Source: Vandiemenella viatica
Lineage: Eukaryota; Arthropoda; Insecta; Orthoptera; Morabidae
NCBI GenBank assembly: GCA_031002005.1
Contig: JARYHS010008074.1
Span: forward strand, 177,902,494-177,966,493
Direction of reading: 5' to 3'
Length of the DNA stretch: 64,000 bases
A program made the position numbers and the translations under genes. Positions 55,154 through 64,000 of the stretch are shown in pieces; position 1 is the stretch's first letter; each line of letters starts with the position of its first letter. Below the pieces are notes generated by a model that was not told the DNA's origin, made no database searches, and worked only from the letters and a program-made list of their open reading frames with translations.

Positions 55154-55482
55154 TTTATAATCCTCTAACTGTCTTACTTAAAAAGCAGTATTTATTTATC
55201 CCTCTAAAAAAGATATTTAGGACCTTTTTATGAGCTCTAATTTTTGTCATGAAATCTTCCTAGGTACTGAAAATACATTGTCATCTGTTCTTTCTTTTTT
55301 CCTGAAACTTTATTCTTTTGCTTATTTTGACCTCACTGTTGATTTTGTCATCATTTCCTTATAAGCACATGCTGAATGAGCTTTCAGAGTTGTTTATTTT
55401 CTTAAATAAAATTTTCTGACCATACTAATGCTACTTTAAAATGATTATTTTTAACCGTACTACCTGTAAAAATGTTTGTTAC
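55154..55482. other. Non-coding spacer
   Basis: AT-rich, nothing recognised between the mariner and the Penelope palindrome. Confidence 0.5.
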
Positions 55483-55545
55483 ATTTTTAATGTGATACAT
55501 ATTCTTCGCGGGTTTGCCGCCGGATCACATTTTCTAACCACAAGC

Positions 55546-55576
55546 TTTCGGCGACTTGCACCGCCGCCATCATCAG
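55546..55576 (-). ncRNA. Hammerhead-like core (left half)
   Basis: Minus strand CTGATGA, TGGT, stem GGCG/CGCC with an 8-nt loop, then GAAAGC. Same order as a hammerhead core but with four extra bases before stem II. Identical to the right half. Confidence 0.42.
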
Positions 55577-56229
55577 GTCTGTTGTAACTGAAGGAACAAC
55601 GAGAACTGGACTGAATAGCGGAACTGAAACAAGCCAGGAACGTTGTCGACTTCCGATTGGCTGACTCCAATGACGTAACCATTCCGTTGCTGTGATTGGT
55701 CATCTGTGGGACCAGGCGGAGATATACACCAGCTTTGTACTGACAGTTGGCTCCACAGCGAAACCAAAGCCCAGGTTGTTAAAATGGAAAGAAGATGGAT
55801 TATCTACGTCAATGTTCGCATCAAGTCACTGTTCATATTGTATCACCGTTTACATTATTCTACCACTATTAATCATGATGTTTAATCTCGAGAAACCTTA
55901 GGAAGCCAAGCGGTATTCTGATTGGCTGACACAATAACTGTTCTCATAGCATCATCGTTCACATTATTCTCACACAGAAGAATCCAAAGACTTCTTTAAT
56001 GAAATACCCCACATTATATATTCTTAAAAACATTTACTATCATTAATTATGATGTTTAACTCGAGAAATGCTCGCGCTCGAGAAATCCATAGGGAGCATG
56101 CGGTCTTCCGATTGGCTGACTATAACCCCAGTTCTGTGATACTTGTCAGTGATTGGTCGGCTACAGATTCAGCTGTAGATGTAGTCGGACCGATACGCCG
56201 TGCTCCACTCTCCACTCTCCTATCGTCTG

Positions 56230-56529
56230 TCAGCGAGACACTTGGTTGTTTAAGAATGGCAAAAACTGGCTTCCATGCGTCACTGAGCCAACACCCAAAT
56301 CCCTGTTCATATTATTATTATTAAGACGTATCTCGATAGCTTCTTTGATCACAGATTCCCAGAAGAAGGAACACTTGGCTAAAACTCTCACCTTATCGAA
56401 ATCCATACTGTGACCATTTTCGATAACGTGTTGTGCCACAGCAGACTTTTCTAGTTGAAACAACCGGATGTTGCGTTGGTGTTCAGTCACACGGGCCTGG
56501 ATAGTGCGGATGGTTTGACCAATATAATT
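56230..56529 (-). pseudogene. Penelope GIY-YIG C-terminal part, left half
   Basis: Minus strand from 56529: NYIGQTIRTIQARV, TEHQRNIRLFQLEKSAVAQH, VIENGHSMDFDKVRVLAKCS, WESVIKEAIEIRLNNNNMNR. YIG and the conserved Arg and Glu are present, GIY and the RT are cut off. A frameshift after NRDLGV changes the tail relative to the right half. Confidence 0.85.
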
Positions 56530-56915
56530 CTATCCAGGCCCGTGTGACTGAACACCAACGCAACATCCGGTTGTTTCAACTAGAAAAGTCTGCTGTGGCA
56601 CAACACGTTATCGAAAATGGTCACAGCATGGATTTCGATAAGGTGAGAGTTTTAGCCAAGTGTTCCTTCTTCTGGGAATCTGTGATCAAAGAAGCTATCG
56701 AGATACGTCTTAATAATAATAATATGAACAGGGACTTGGGTGTATGGCTCAGTGACGCATGGAAGCCAGTTTTTGCCATTCTTAAACAACCAAGTGTCTC
56801 GCTGACAGACGATAGGAGAGTGGAGAGTGGAGCACGGTGTATCGGTCCGACTACATCTACAGCTGAATCTGTAGCCGACCAATCACTGACAAGTATCACA
56901 GAACTGGGGTTATAG
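56530..56915 (+). pseudogene. Penelope GIY-YIG C-terminal part, right half
   Basis: Starts inside the codon series for TIQARV, so YIG is missing. Then TEHQRNIRLFQLEKSAVAQH, the EAIEIRLNNNNMNRD block and WLSDAWKPVFAILKQPSVSL, a stop at 56915. It has no start codon of its own beyond an internal Met. Confidence 0.85.
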
Positions 56916-57458
56916 TCAGCCAATCGGAAGACCGCATGCTCCCTATGGATTTCTCGAGCGCGAGCATTTCTCGAGTTAAACATCATAATTAATGATAGTA
57001 AATGTTTTTAAGAATATATAATGTGGGGTATTTCATTAAAGAAGTCTTTGGATTCTTCTGTGTGAGAATAATGTGAACGATGATGCTATGAGAACAGTTA
57101 TTGTGTCAGCCAATCAGAATACCGCTTGGCATCCTAAGGTTTCTTGAGATTAAACATCATGATTAATAGTGGTAGAATAATGTAAACGGTGATACAATAT
57201 GAACAGTGACTTGATGCGAACATTGACGTAGATAATCCATCTTCTTTCCATTTTAACAACCTGGGCTTTGGTTTCGCTGTGGAGCCAACTGTCAGTACAA
57301 TGCTGGTGTATATCTCCGCCTGGTCCCACAGCCGACCAATCACAGCAACGGAATGGTTACGTCATTGGAGTCAGCCAATCGGAAGTCGACAACGTTCCTG
57401 GCTTGTTTCAGTTCCGCTATTCAGTCCAGTTCTCGTTGTTCCTTCAGTTACAACAGAC

Positions 57459-57489
57459 CTGATGATGGTGGCGGTGCAAGTCGCCGAAA
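57459..57489 (+). ncRNA. Hammerhead-like core (right half)
   Basis: CTGATGA at 57459-57465, stem GGCG/CGCC, GAAA at 57486-57489. Mirror of 55546-55576. Confidence 0.42.
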
Positions 57490-57739
57490 GCTTGTGGTTA
57501 GAAAATGTGATCCGGCGGCAAACCCGCGAAGAATATGTATCAATAATACGCCGGGAAAGACTTATCTTTCATATTTTTAATGTGATTTAGTTTTACAACT
57601 CCGATCTTATGATACTCACTCAATAAGTCTTATTTTAACTTTAAATGTCCTTCAGTATCAAGTTTACGCTTGTATAATTTATTTTTAAATACTAAATCCT
57701 TAAGTTATCTCTTTCTACAGGCTCTATAAAGATTTTTCC

Positions 57740-58575
57740 TATGATATACACGGACAGTGTCTGACAATCAATATGGCATCAGCAATGTAAAGTGAAACAC
57801 AATGTGGGACATACGACAGACATGTACATGCATAGGTCCTACAGTGCAGCAAAATTTTGGAATGATGTGATTTGACAGCAGAAGACCAATGCGGGTGCCT
57901 CTGCTGACAACGTTTCATTGACTGTGATGCCTCTCCTATAGTTGTGAACATATTAATTGGGCACTAGATCACTGGAGAAAAGGTTACATAGTCACATATG
58001 ACATGAATCTTTATGGTATGAGCTGATGGTAGTGTTCAGTTGTGGCACAGATCCAACCATACCATGGACCCAGGTTAGCAGTAAGGTACTGTGCAAGATA
58101 GTCATTGTTAATCCTGGTATGGGCTATGTTTACATGGCATGGACTGTGACCTCTGTTCAAACTGAATTGACCGTTGACTGGAAATGGTTTTGTTCAGCTA
58201 CATGAAGATCTTTTGCAGCTGTTAATGTATTTCATGTTTGCAAACAATCATTGATTATTCAAGAACGATAATGTGCCAAATCACTGGTCAAAATAATTCA
58301 CGATTGGTCATCTAGGTCACCAGAAATGAATCAGATCATATAATTCTGGGACATTATTGAAAGGTCATTTCATGTACAACATCCTGCACCAGCAATACTT
58401 TCACAATTATGGATAGCTGTAGGGCAAGAGGGCAAGCATGTCTGAATATTTCTTCAGGAGACTTCTGATAACATGTTAAGTCAATACCACATCTAGTTGC
58501 TGCAATTTACTGGGCTTAAGGAGATACCACATGATTTTAGGAGGTATCCATTGACTTTTGGCACTCCAGTCTATT
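57740..58575 (+). mobile_element. Degraded Tc1-like element
   Basis: Plus-strand frames give NDNVPNHWSK, then SSRSPEMNQI, FWDIIERSFHVQHPAPAILS and QLWIAVGQEG, the Tc1 second and third catalytic regions (PDNNPHIxxxxxW...SPDxNPIExxWxxL), followed by LLQFTGLKEIPHD. The preceding YIVTYDMNLYG corresponds to SDESxF. Catalytic residues are largely replaced. Ends not defined; the right end may be near GGTATCCATTGACTTTTGGC. Confidence 0.65.
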
Positions 58576-58915
58576 TTGGTTAACTACATTCTGAAATAAA
58601 ATTTTACATTTAACATATAACACAGGAATTATCCTTCTTATAATAAATATTGTTAACTGTGCTGTATTAACAAACTGGAGAAAAATTTCCTCTCTTCTGC
58701 TTCATATCTGTTTGAAGTTAATTGGTCAGTTACTGACTAGTTATTATTGACCTCACTTTACCCTAAAAGGAAACTTAACTAAGTGCTAATTTGTACCTAT
58801 GGTGCTGATCTGCCTTCCACATACTATTCATATTTTTTTCTAAATATCTGTCCTGGGTTCATCACCAATATATACTTTTCAAATATTAACTACTTACTTT
58901 AGCTACACTGATCAG
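58576..58915. other. Non-coding spacer
   Basis: Nothing recognised. Confidence 0.45.
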
Positions 58916-60093
58916 CCAGAACATTATGACCACATACCTAATTGCCAGTATGTCTCCCCTTGGCATGTGTAACAACAGCGATGCATCTTGTCATGGAAGC
59001 AATGAGGCCTTGTTAGGTCGCTGGAGGGAGTTGGTACCACATCTACACACATAAGTCACCTAATTTCCGTAAATTCTGAGGAGGGGGGTAATAAGCACTG
59101 ATGCCACATTCAATAACTTCCCAGATGTGTTCAGTAAGGTTCAGATTAGGAGATTTGGGGACCAGCACATAAATTGCAACTTGTCACTGTGTTCCTTGAA
59201 CCACTCCATCACATTACTGACCTTGTGACATGATGCATTATTTTGTTACAAAAAATGCAATTGAGAAACATTGTCATCCTAAAAGGGTGTACACAGTCTG
59301 AAATCAGTGTACAATACTTATTGGCCATCATGGTGCCTTGCATGAGTTCCACTGGACCCATGGATGCCCACGTGAATGTTCTCAGAGCATAATTGAGCCA
59401 CTACCAGCTTGTCTCCATCCAGCAGTACAAGCGTCAAGAAGCTGTTCCCCTGGGAAATGACAGATGTGCACCCTCACATCAGTATGCTGAAGAAGGTATC
59501 AGGATTCATCAGACCACGCAATGCACTGTGGCAAAGTGACGATTTTCATGTGCCCATTACAGCCGTAGTTGCTGAAGTTGTGGTGTTAACATTGACACAT
59601 TCATGGGCTCTTTGGCTGTGGTGTCCCTTTATTAGGAATGTTTTGTTCACTGTGTGTTCAGACACATTTGTACTCTTCCCAGCATTAAAAGGTCTGATGT
59701 TAGTTCCTCCACAGATTGCCGCCTGTCCTGTTTTCCAGTCTGCCCAGCCTATGAATTGCGACATCTGTAATGAGTTGATGTTTGGATGGGGTTTCACCTT
59801 GGTTTCACCACTGGTTGAAGACAGTCATCACACCACTCCTCGAATATCTAACAAGTCGTGCAGTTTTCGAAATTCTTGTGCCGAGTCTCTGGGCCATCAC
59901 AATCTGCCCTCTTTCAAACTTAGATATATCACATGCTTTCAATATTCTAAAAATGGATAGCATGCTCACTGATACTACATGCACCATGTGTGTGTTTGAC
60001 TAGCAATCATTCCTTGTCAGGTGATCCTGCTATCGCCTGGATGGGTTTATATCGATAGTAGGTAGGTAGTGATAATGTCCTGGCTGATCAGTA
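58916..60093 (-). mobile_element. Tc1-like element, 1.18 kb
   Basis: Ends CACTGATCAGCCAGAACATT (left) and the complementary ATGTCCTGGCTGATCAGTA (right), with TA at 58914-58915 and 60094-60095. Transposase in minus orientation. Confidence 0.85.
58930..59987 (-). pseudogene. Tc1-like transposase (broken)
   Basis: N-terminal helix-turn-helix pieces: ISKFERGQIVMAQRLGTRIS then KTARLVRYSRSGVMTVFNQW (59987-59805), ADWKTGQAAICGG and AGKSTNVSEHTVNKTFLIKG (59797-59546). Further frames carry SQGNSF, LLDGDKLVVAQLCSENIHVG, QLHFLxQNNASCHKV (second Asp as NNASCH) and FMCWSPNLLI. Stops throughout. The intact order of blocks indicates a full-length but dead gene. Confidence 0.78.
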
Positions 60094-60095
60094 TA

Positions 60096-60879
60096 TTTCC
60101 TACCTTCCTATGACTCTCAAGCTGGCTCTTTTGCTATGTCTGCTATCCACTGTAATGAAGCATAGGGCTGAACAATGTGTCATAGGCTAGTTTCTTAATT
60201 TACTTGGTCAACTGATACATCCCCTCATTATTTCATTATATGTGTAAGAGAACCATTTAAAATATCAAAGAGTAGAGAAAGTAGACCCATCAGTATCCAA
60301 ACATGAAGGCAGAGGGGCAGCAATGAATACAAAAAAAAGAGACAAGCACTTTTCACATAATTTTCATTCTTATTCATGTAAAGAGGTTAACTATATGGTA
60401 AGGGAGGTGTGTGAACTATTGGATATTCTACATGGCTGGGGTGGCTTTAGAGATCAGGATGCTGGAGACAGTGGGTTTGGAGGTAATAATTGAAGTAAAC
60501 TATCGATAACCATGTAAGTGTAATATCATTGGTAGAGGTGAAGTACACAGATATGCATATGTGAGGATACTTTGTTCTTACTCTGGAAATAATTAAACTA
60601 GACAGTACAGATAAAGAAATAAAAGAACAAGAAACAAAACACATCAAATCTATAAGACAAAGCAGCAAAATAACATGAGAAACAAGAAAAAAGTGGATAG
60701 AAAAAGGGTACGAAAGGTGTCTCCCTACAAAACTAGCTCCAACTGGTTAAAAGCTTGTAAACAAAAATTGGGTTACAGTTAGTATTAAAACATTTTGCAG
60801 ACATAAAAGGTAATTGTATGTAAAAGTTAGGAATACTGATGATATGCTTCTCAGACAGCAGTACAAAACTTACAAAATT
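60096..60879. other. Non-coding stretch before LINE D
   Basis: No gene recognised. Part of it may be the start of LINE D1, whose 5' limit is unclear. Confidence 0.4.
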
Positions 60880-62415
60880 AACCAAAGTAATAAAAGAAGC
60901 TAAACATTTGGCCATAAACGATGAGATTAGTAGTTCAGATAATAAGATAAAAAGTTTTTGGAACATTATTAAAAGATAAACAACTGTATCATGCCATGAA
61001 CATAAAACTATATCTTTAAGCATTAATGATAAACTTGTAAATGACCCCTCTTATGTAGGAAGTGCTTTTAATAACTACTTCTTAACATTTGCTGAAAACA
61101 TAAAAGGAAAATATATTGTGAATATTGATGCTATAATGATACTTAAATCCATGTCACCAAACAGCATCTATGTCTCTATTTCCCACCAGTCAAAATGAAA
61201 TTGAAAAAAATATTAAATCCCTCAAAAATAAAAAGTCATTTGGTTATGATGAGGTTTCAATCCATGTAGTGAAACAATGTATCACCAGCATTAGTAGAGT
61301 TATTAGTCATATTTGTAATAGTTCTTTTGAAGAAGGTATCTTCCCTGACTCACTCAAGAAGTCATTAATCAAATCGCTTTATAAAAAGATTGAGAATTGC
61401 AGACCCATGTCAGTTCTAGCAGCATTTTCAAAAATCTTTGAAAAAGCAATGTAAAGACGGGTGTATGCACATCAACAAAAGAATGACCTACTCAGTAAAG
61501 TACAGTTTGGTTTTAGTCAAGGTGTTTCAACAGATTCAGCAATTTTTGCTTTTGTAAACAACATACTGGAATCAATGCATAAAAAATTAAATTCCCTAGG
61601 TATATTCTGTGATCTTGCTAAGGCCTCTGACTGTGTTGATCATGAGATTTTCCTAGGTAAGTTAGACCACTATGGAGTTAGTGGTAAGCCAGGACTTTGG
61701 TTGAAATCATATTTGGAAAATAAAAACCAATGTGTATCACTGAAAGATGCTAGTATAGGAGATGTTATAAACTCAGAATGGGGAATAGTTAAATGTGGAG
61801 TGCCTCAGGGTTCAATTCTTGGCCCTCTGCTGTTCTTAATCTATATAAATGATCTCCCACATATACTAGGTGATAATGAATACATGGTGCTCTTTGCAGA
61901 TGATACTAGCCTTTAAAATACAGCAAATGTTGCTATAAAGAAAATTAACAGGTGGTTTAATGCTAACAAACTAATATTTAATGTAGAAGAGACAGAGTTA
62001 CTTCAATCTGTTACAAAAAATAAAACAAAGGACAGCTATAATGTGATATCAGAAGGAAAAGTAATCAATGAAAGCAGTTTCACAAAATTCGTGGGTGTAT
62101 ATATAGATAACAAATTGAACTGGAAGGAAAATATTCAACAACTTCTTTAAAAAATGAATTCTGGAACCTTTTCACTGAGGGTAATCTCTAGAATAGCTAA
62201 TATAGAAACCAGAAAGTTAGTATATTTTGCATATTTTCACTCCCTGCTCACATATGGCATCTCATTTTGGGGAAACTGTTCATAAGCACAGAGGGTATTT
62301 AAATTACAAAAGCGTGCTGTAAGAACTATTTGTGGAGCAAGCCCATGGACGTTGTGCATATATCTATTTAAAAACCTAGGTGTACTAACAATGCCAGCAC
62401 AGTATGTATACTCCA
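60880..62415 (+). mobile_element. LINE D copy 1 (CR1/L2-like), truncated at both ends
   Basis: Starts in the endonuclease-RT linker (KVIKEAKHLAINDEISSSDN then KIKSFWNIIKR) and ends in the C-terminal region at LGVLTMPAQYVY. The DNA then switches without a spacer to the endonuclease end of copy 2. Confidence 0.75.
61170..62380 (+). pseudogene. LINE D1 reverse transcriptase and C-terminal region
   Basis: 61170-61454: NKKSFGYDEVSIHVVKQCIT, SLIKSLYKKIENCRPMSVLA. 61461-61916: KVQFGFSQGVSTDSAIFAFV, GIFCDLAKASDCVDHEIFLG (motif A, AFDC changed to ASDC, catalytic Asp kept), KCGVPQGSILGPLLFLIYIN (motif B), VLFADDTSL (motif C, intact). TAA at 61914 ends the frame directly after motif C. The C-terminal part follows with stops near 62148 and 62282 (FVGVYIDNKLNWKENI, SLLTYGISFWGN, LQKRAVRTICGASP). 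Confidence 0.85.
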
Positions 62416-63044
62416 TACCAGCATTTGTAGTGGAAAATCCTATAAATAATAGCAGGAATGCAATTGATAATTTTTTTATGGATATTTCTCAGTGCAGTAA
62501 TTACAGCATACATCCAGTAATAAATGGTATCTCAGATCATGATGCCCAGCTATTATGTATCGAGTCCAGGAACACTGTTAAACAGATAAAGAAAAGCTGG
62601 GTTTATAGAAGAAATATTAGTGAAAATAATATAAAACACTTCATAGATACCTTAAACAATGAAAACTGGTTAGAAGTATATAATGCGCAGAGTGTTAATG
62701 CGAAATTTGATTCCTTTCTGAATATATTTCTAACACTTTTTGAAGGTCGTTTCAAAAAAAGGAAAATTCTCAACACTCCAAACAATGAACTGGGCATGGG
62801 ATGGATAAGAAAGGGTATTAGAATCTCTAGTAAAACAAAGAGGGACCTTTATTTAAAAATGAGAGAATCAGATAACTATGCGCTGAAAGTTCACTATAAA
62901 CTTTATTCTAAAATACTAAGAAATGTAATAAGGAAGGCCAAGAACAAGTACATATCGGCGAAAATAGAAAATTCAGACAATAAAATGAGAACAATATGGA
63001 ATATAATAAAGACTGAAACAGGAAAAAACTGTAAATCACTCTAA
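62352..63044 (+). CDS. Fusion frame: LINE D1 C-terminal end joined to LINE D2 endonuclease end and linker
   Basis: One open frame of 230 codons crosses the junction. Residues 1-20 (MCIYLFKNLGVLTMPAQYVY) are D1 C-terminal sequence. From about residue 25 it reads as endonuclease end (NAIDNFFMDI, INGISDHDAQLLCIES with the SDH motif) and the linker (WVYRRNISENNIKHFIDTLN, GWIRKGIRISSKTKRDLYLK, NKMRTIWNIIKTETG). The fusion is probably an accident of nested insertion or recombination, not a functional protein. Confidence 0.7.
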   Translation: MCIYLFKNLGVLTMPAQYVYSIPAFVVENPINNSRNAIDNFFMDISQCSNYSIHPVINGISDHDAQLLCIESRNTVKQIKKSWVYRRNISENNIKHFIDTLNNENWLEVYNAQSVNAKFDSFLNIFLTLFEGRFKKRKILNTPNNELGMGWIRKGIRISSKTKRDLYLKMRESDNYALKVHYKLYSKILRNVIRKAKNKYISAKIENSDNKMRTIWNIIKTETGKNCKSL

Positions 63045-64000
63045 AGACATAAAAATAGAACAAAATGGACATGTGTATAGCGAAGTAGGGGAAGTTTGTG
63101 AAATATTTAACAAACATTTTACGTCAGTAGTAGATAAATTAGGAATAGAAAAGCAATCCCCACATAGTGCTCTAAGGCTTCTTGAGACTGCTTTCCCAAA
63201 TAGCTTTGTGGAGATGAAATTGCCACCAGTAACAGTCTCAGAAATAAATAAACTCATTAAACAATTAAAACCTAAAAATTCTTCTAGCTATGACAATATT
63301 TCAAGTAAATTACTGAAAAGATGTTCGGACTGTATCAGTCATGTACTTGCTCACATTTGTAATGAATCCTTAATACAAGGTGTTTTTCCCGATAGACTAA
63401 AATATGCTGTTGTAAAACCATTATTTAAAAAATGAGACGTAACATGTGTAGACAACTATCGTCCCATTTCATTACTTTCAACATTCTCAAAGGTTTTTGA
63501 AAAAGTCATGTATAGTAGAGTAATAAAACATGTTACACACTATAATATCCTAACTAATTCACAATTTGGGTTCAAAAAAGGATCATCCATAGAAATGGCT
63601 ATATATTCATTTTTAAATAACACATTTGAGGAACTGAATAATAAAATGAATCCTGTAGGAATATTTTGTGATCTTGCAAAAGCATTTGACTGTGTAAATC
63701 ATGAATTACTTTTGAAAAAAATGGAATACTATGGTATTTTTGGGACCGCAGGTAAATGGTTTAAATCATACATTGAAAGCCGAATGCAAAAGTTTCAATT
63801 TTTGATTCTAAAATAAGTAAAGATGCTTCATCAGACTGGGAGAAAATAAAACATGGAATTCCACAAGGCTCTGTCTTAGGTCCCCTCCTCTTTCTGTTAT
63901 ACATCAATGACCTTCCTGGAAATTTATCCGACAAAGTTAAGAGTGTTTTATTTGCAGATGACACTAACCTGACTGTGCGTAAAACACCAAACAGTACTAT
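62416..64000 (+). mobile_element. LINE D copy 2, runs off the window
   Basis: Same family and strand as D1. It begins in the endonuclease domain (5'-truncated or cut by the junction) and reaches RT motif C at 63952-63963 before the window ends. Confidence 0.82.
63073..64000 (+). pseudogene. LINE D2 reverse transcriptase
   Basis: 63073-63435: NKLIKQLKPKNSSSYDNISS, AVVKPLFKK, then an in-frame TGA at 63433 where relatives have Gly (KKGD). Translation continues DVTCVDNYRPISLLSTFSKV. 63508-63816: NSQFGFKKGSSIEMAIYSFL, GIFCDLAKAFDCVNHELLLK (motif A), [19 protein letters not shown] frameshift near 63800 leads to [20 protein letters not shown] (motif B) and [12 protein letters not shown] (motif C). 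Catalytic residues are all intact; the copy is broken only by one stop and one shift. Confidence 0.87.

Larger units (their letters stand above)
55483..57586. mobile_element. Penelope-like head-to-head inverted dimer with 14-bp target duplication
   Basis: ATTTTTAATGTGAT at 55483-55496 and 57573-57586 flanks a 2,076-bp unit (55497-57572). 55497-56504 and 56530-about 57540 are inverted copies, roughly 98-99 percent alike by eye, with a 25-bp centre. The centre (56505-56529) belongs to the left copy and continues its GIY-YIG frame, so the right copy is truncated 25 bp further in. The right copy has an extra end of about 32 bp (57541-57572) not found on the left. Both copies are 5'-truncated with pLTR-type 3' regions facing outwards. 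Confidence 0.9.

Noticed and set aside
1..64000. CRISPR arrays, operons, bacterial defence systems or phage
   Set aside because: No regularly spaced repeats or prokaryotic gene organisation; all recognisable content is eukaryotic transposons plus one spliced exon.

Overview
This window is animal nuclear DNA and is almost entirely transposable elements. The AT-rich spacer, tRNA-derived SINE-like heads, esterase-bearing LINE ORF1s, Penelope-like elements, mariner, Tc1, hAT, piggyBac and Helitron copies, and one spliced carboxylesterase exon fit an arthropod, most likely an insect with a large repeat-rich genome. A polyneopteran such as an orthopteran is my guess at low confidence, because the SINE at about 27.2 kb resembles orthopteran SINEs as I remember them. 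A 1000-base run of N (22319-23318) is an assembly gap.

Layout. 1-1.9 kb: non-coding DNA holding a unit repeated in direct and inverted orientation. 1.9-3.7 kb: Helitron 1 (helicase end). 4.2-20.4 kb: a nest. Its host is LINE B (minus strand, CR1/L2-like), whose ORF1 lies at 19.4-20.4 kb and ORF2 at 4.3-11.9 kb. It is broken by LINE A (5.65-10.14 kb, nearly full length, minus), by a 469-bp insertion with 12-bp target duplications, and by a very large imperfect palindrome (10.38-19.4 kb). The palindrome centres on two Penelope-like fragments joined head to head, and a Jockey-like LINE C lies in its right arm. 22.0-25.1 kb: Helitron 2 carrying a 225-bp hAT MITE. 27.8-32.2 kb: a 4.4-kb DNA transposon that I cannot place in a named superfamily. 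32.26-34.29 kb: a piggyBac relic with a tiny Penelope palindrome inside. 34.356-34.477 kb: the only host coding sequence recognised, a 122-bp carboxylesterase exon. 34.7-37.2 kb: LINE B copy C. 37.5-41.8 kb: repeats, a Helitron 5' end and a foldback element. 41.96-46.68 kb: a mariner split by two insertions. 48.75-52.35 kb: a hAT element. 53.87-55.15 kb: a mariner. 55.50-57.57 kb: a near-perfect Penelope palindrome with a 14-bp target duplication. 57.7-60.1 kb: two Tc1-like elements. 60.9-64 kb: two LINE D copies, the second running off the window.

The elements do not act as a pathway; they record layers of insertion. The carboxylesterase exon sits on the plus strand between canonical splice sites, so the DNA around it is probably intronic. 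Almost every transposon reading frame is broken.

The most unusual points are: (1) three separate Penelope-like insertions with the same head-to-head inverted architecture, two of them bounded by clear 12-14 bp target duplications, meaning the inverted dimer arrived as one unit; (2) hammerhead-ribozyme-like cores at matching places in all of them; (3) the 4.4-kb transposon with 4-bp target duplications, dispersed subterminal motifs and an unusual DDE-like signature. All calls come from reading the sequence and translations by eye; no database search was run.
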